A DNA stretch of 64,000 bases from Ignavibacteria bacterium (GTDB taxonomy: Bacteria; Bacteroidota; Ignavibacteria; Kapaibacteriales; Kapaibacteriaceae). The stretch covers positions 372,001-436,000 of the forward strand of contig JADJIQ010000004.1 in the NCBI GenBank assembly GCA_016707005.1, read 5' to 3'. A model generated the notes under the pieces. It searched no databases. It saw only the letters and a program-made list of their open reading frames with translations, and had not been told where the DNA came from. A program made the position numbers and the translations under genes. Below are positions 63,418-64,000 of this stretch, one piece after another; position 1 is the first letter of the stretch; the number at the start of each line of letters is the position of its first letter.

Positions 63418-64000
63418 TGGGGACGAAATCAAAAATCGAATGGACGGGAGACACGGAACCCCGTCACAGGATGCAATAAGTGAGTCCTGGCTGTCAGAAT
63501 TGCTACGCGGAAACAATGGCGAAGCGTCTCCAAGGGATGCAACCCGAAGGGCGTTACCGCAACGGGTTCCAAGTCACTGTCCACGATACGCCGTCGGTGA
63601 TGAACATTCCCTTGCGGAAGAAAACGCCGACGGTGTACTTCGTCAACTCAATGAGCGATTTGTTCCACGGAGACATTCCCGACGACGTGATCCGTCACAT
63701 CATGCAGGTCATGTTGGAAGCCGATCACCACATCTTCCAAGTCCTCACGAAGAGACCTCGACGCATGATGGAGTTCTCCCACAAGTGGCCTATCCCGTCG
63801 AACGTGTGGATGGGTACAAGTATCGAGGACGAGAAGAGGCGAAGGAACGCATCTTCCTTCTGCGGGAGACGAAGTGCCTGACGCGGTTCGTCAGCGCGGA
63901 ACCCCTCCTCGGTCACATCACTACCGACATCTCGAAGGGCATTGATTGGGTGATCGTCGGCGGTGAGTCAGGGCGAACGCGAGACCGATGAAATACAGTT
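63417..64000 (+). pseudogene. DUF5131 (phage Gp37/Gp68) protein, frameshifted and cut by the window end
   Basis: Starts GTKSKIEWTGDT, the family's usual opening. The next part, NPVTGC(N)KVSPGCQNCYAE, with its CxxxCxxC-like cysteines, needs two small deletions to be restored near 63455-63480. Then comes a long clean frame (TMAKRLQGMQPEGRYRNGF, NSMSDLFHGDIPDDVI, FQVLTKRPRRMMEF), a shift near 63835, and LTRFVSAEPLLGHI, IDWVIVGGESG. The family occurs in phages and genomic islands; its biochemical role is not established. It continues beyond the window. Confidence 0.75.

Overview
The window is bacterial and most likely from the Bacteroidetes/Chlorobi side of the FCB superphylum. Three things point there: type IX secretion (T9SS) hallmarks (a PorZ-like protein and two long secreted proteins with T9SS-type C-terminal sorting domains), type III glutamine synthetase, and promoters with the TAnnTTTG -7 box known from Bacteroidetes. 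The balanced base composition and the many Ig-like, propeller and OmpA proteins would suit an Ignavibacteria/Kapabacteria-type lineage. That finer placement is an inference.

Positions 1-53,350 are a dense, ordinary chromosome with very short gaps and many ATGA/GTGA/TTGA stop-start overlaps. Layout: ribD, a TPR protein, a large repeat protein and an NFACT protein (76-6906, +). A leftward cluster of arginine decarboxylase speA (frameshifted), a PD40/OmpA protein and a giant T9SS cargo (14885-6890). A Fur-family regulator and topA (+), meeting lrp and type III glutamine synthetase (-). mtgA (+). Then ileS, an H1-like/DksA locus, lspA and rluD (27165-21215, -), and an orphan histidine kinase. murI, two oligopeptide-type ABC permeases and holA (+), then an NTF2-like protein, a PHP phosphoesterase and ribH. 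porZ and a membrane glycosyltransferase follow. tRNA-Leu(GAG) comes next. A leftward block holds LysE, a double-OmpA protein, DUF1800, DUF1501 and a FAD oxidoreductase. The chromosome part ends with an amino-acid permease, a beta-barrel protein, a second double-OmpA protein, dxs and a TPR protein.

At 53,351 a tRNA-Lys(UUU) marks a sharp change. From about 53.4 kb to the window end lies an accessory element of plasmid or prophage type: small tightly coupled genes, two divergent operons leaving an AT-rich control region at 57.6-57.9 kb, an LPD29-type protein, a Xre/HTH regulator, a RadC-like JAB protein, a probable sliding-clamp homologue and a DUF5131 (Gp37/Gp68) protein. No integrase is visible. 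Nearly every gene there needs one or more 1-2 base corrections to read through, whereas the preceding 53 kb shows only three such breaks, all in homopolymers. Either the element is decaying or base quality drops; the pattern of small indels, mostly in short base runs, with protein sense preserved on both sides favours sequence error, but this cannot be settled from the sequence alone.

Most noteworthy points: an A10 tract joining an H1-like protein to a DksA-type protein in the -1 frame; -7 boxes only 4-7 bases before start codons, implying leaderless mRNAs; a defective acceptor stem in the boundary tRNA; a sliding clamp encoded by the element; and a strongly recurrent AGGGGGC/AAGGGGC motif.
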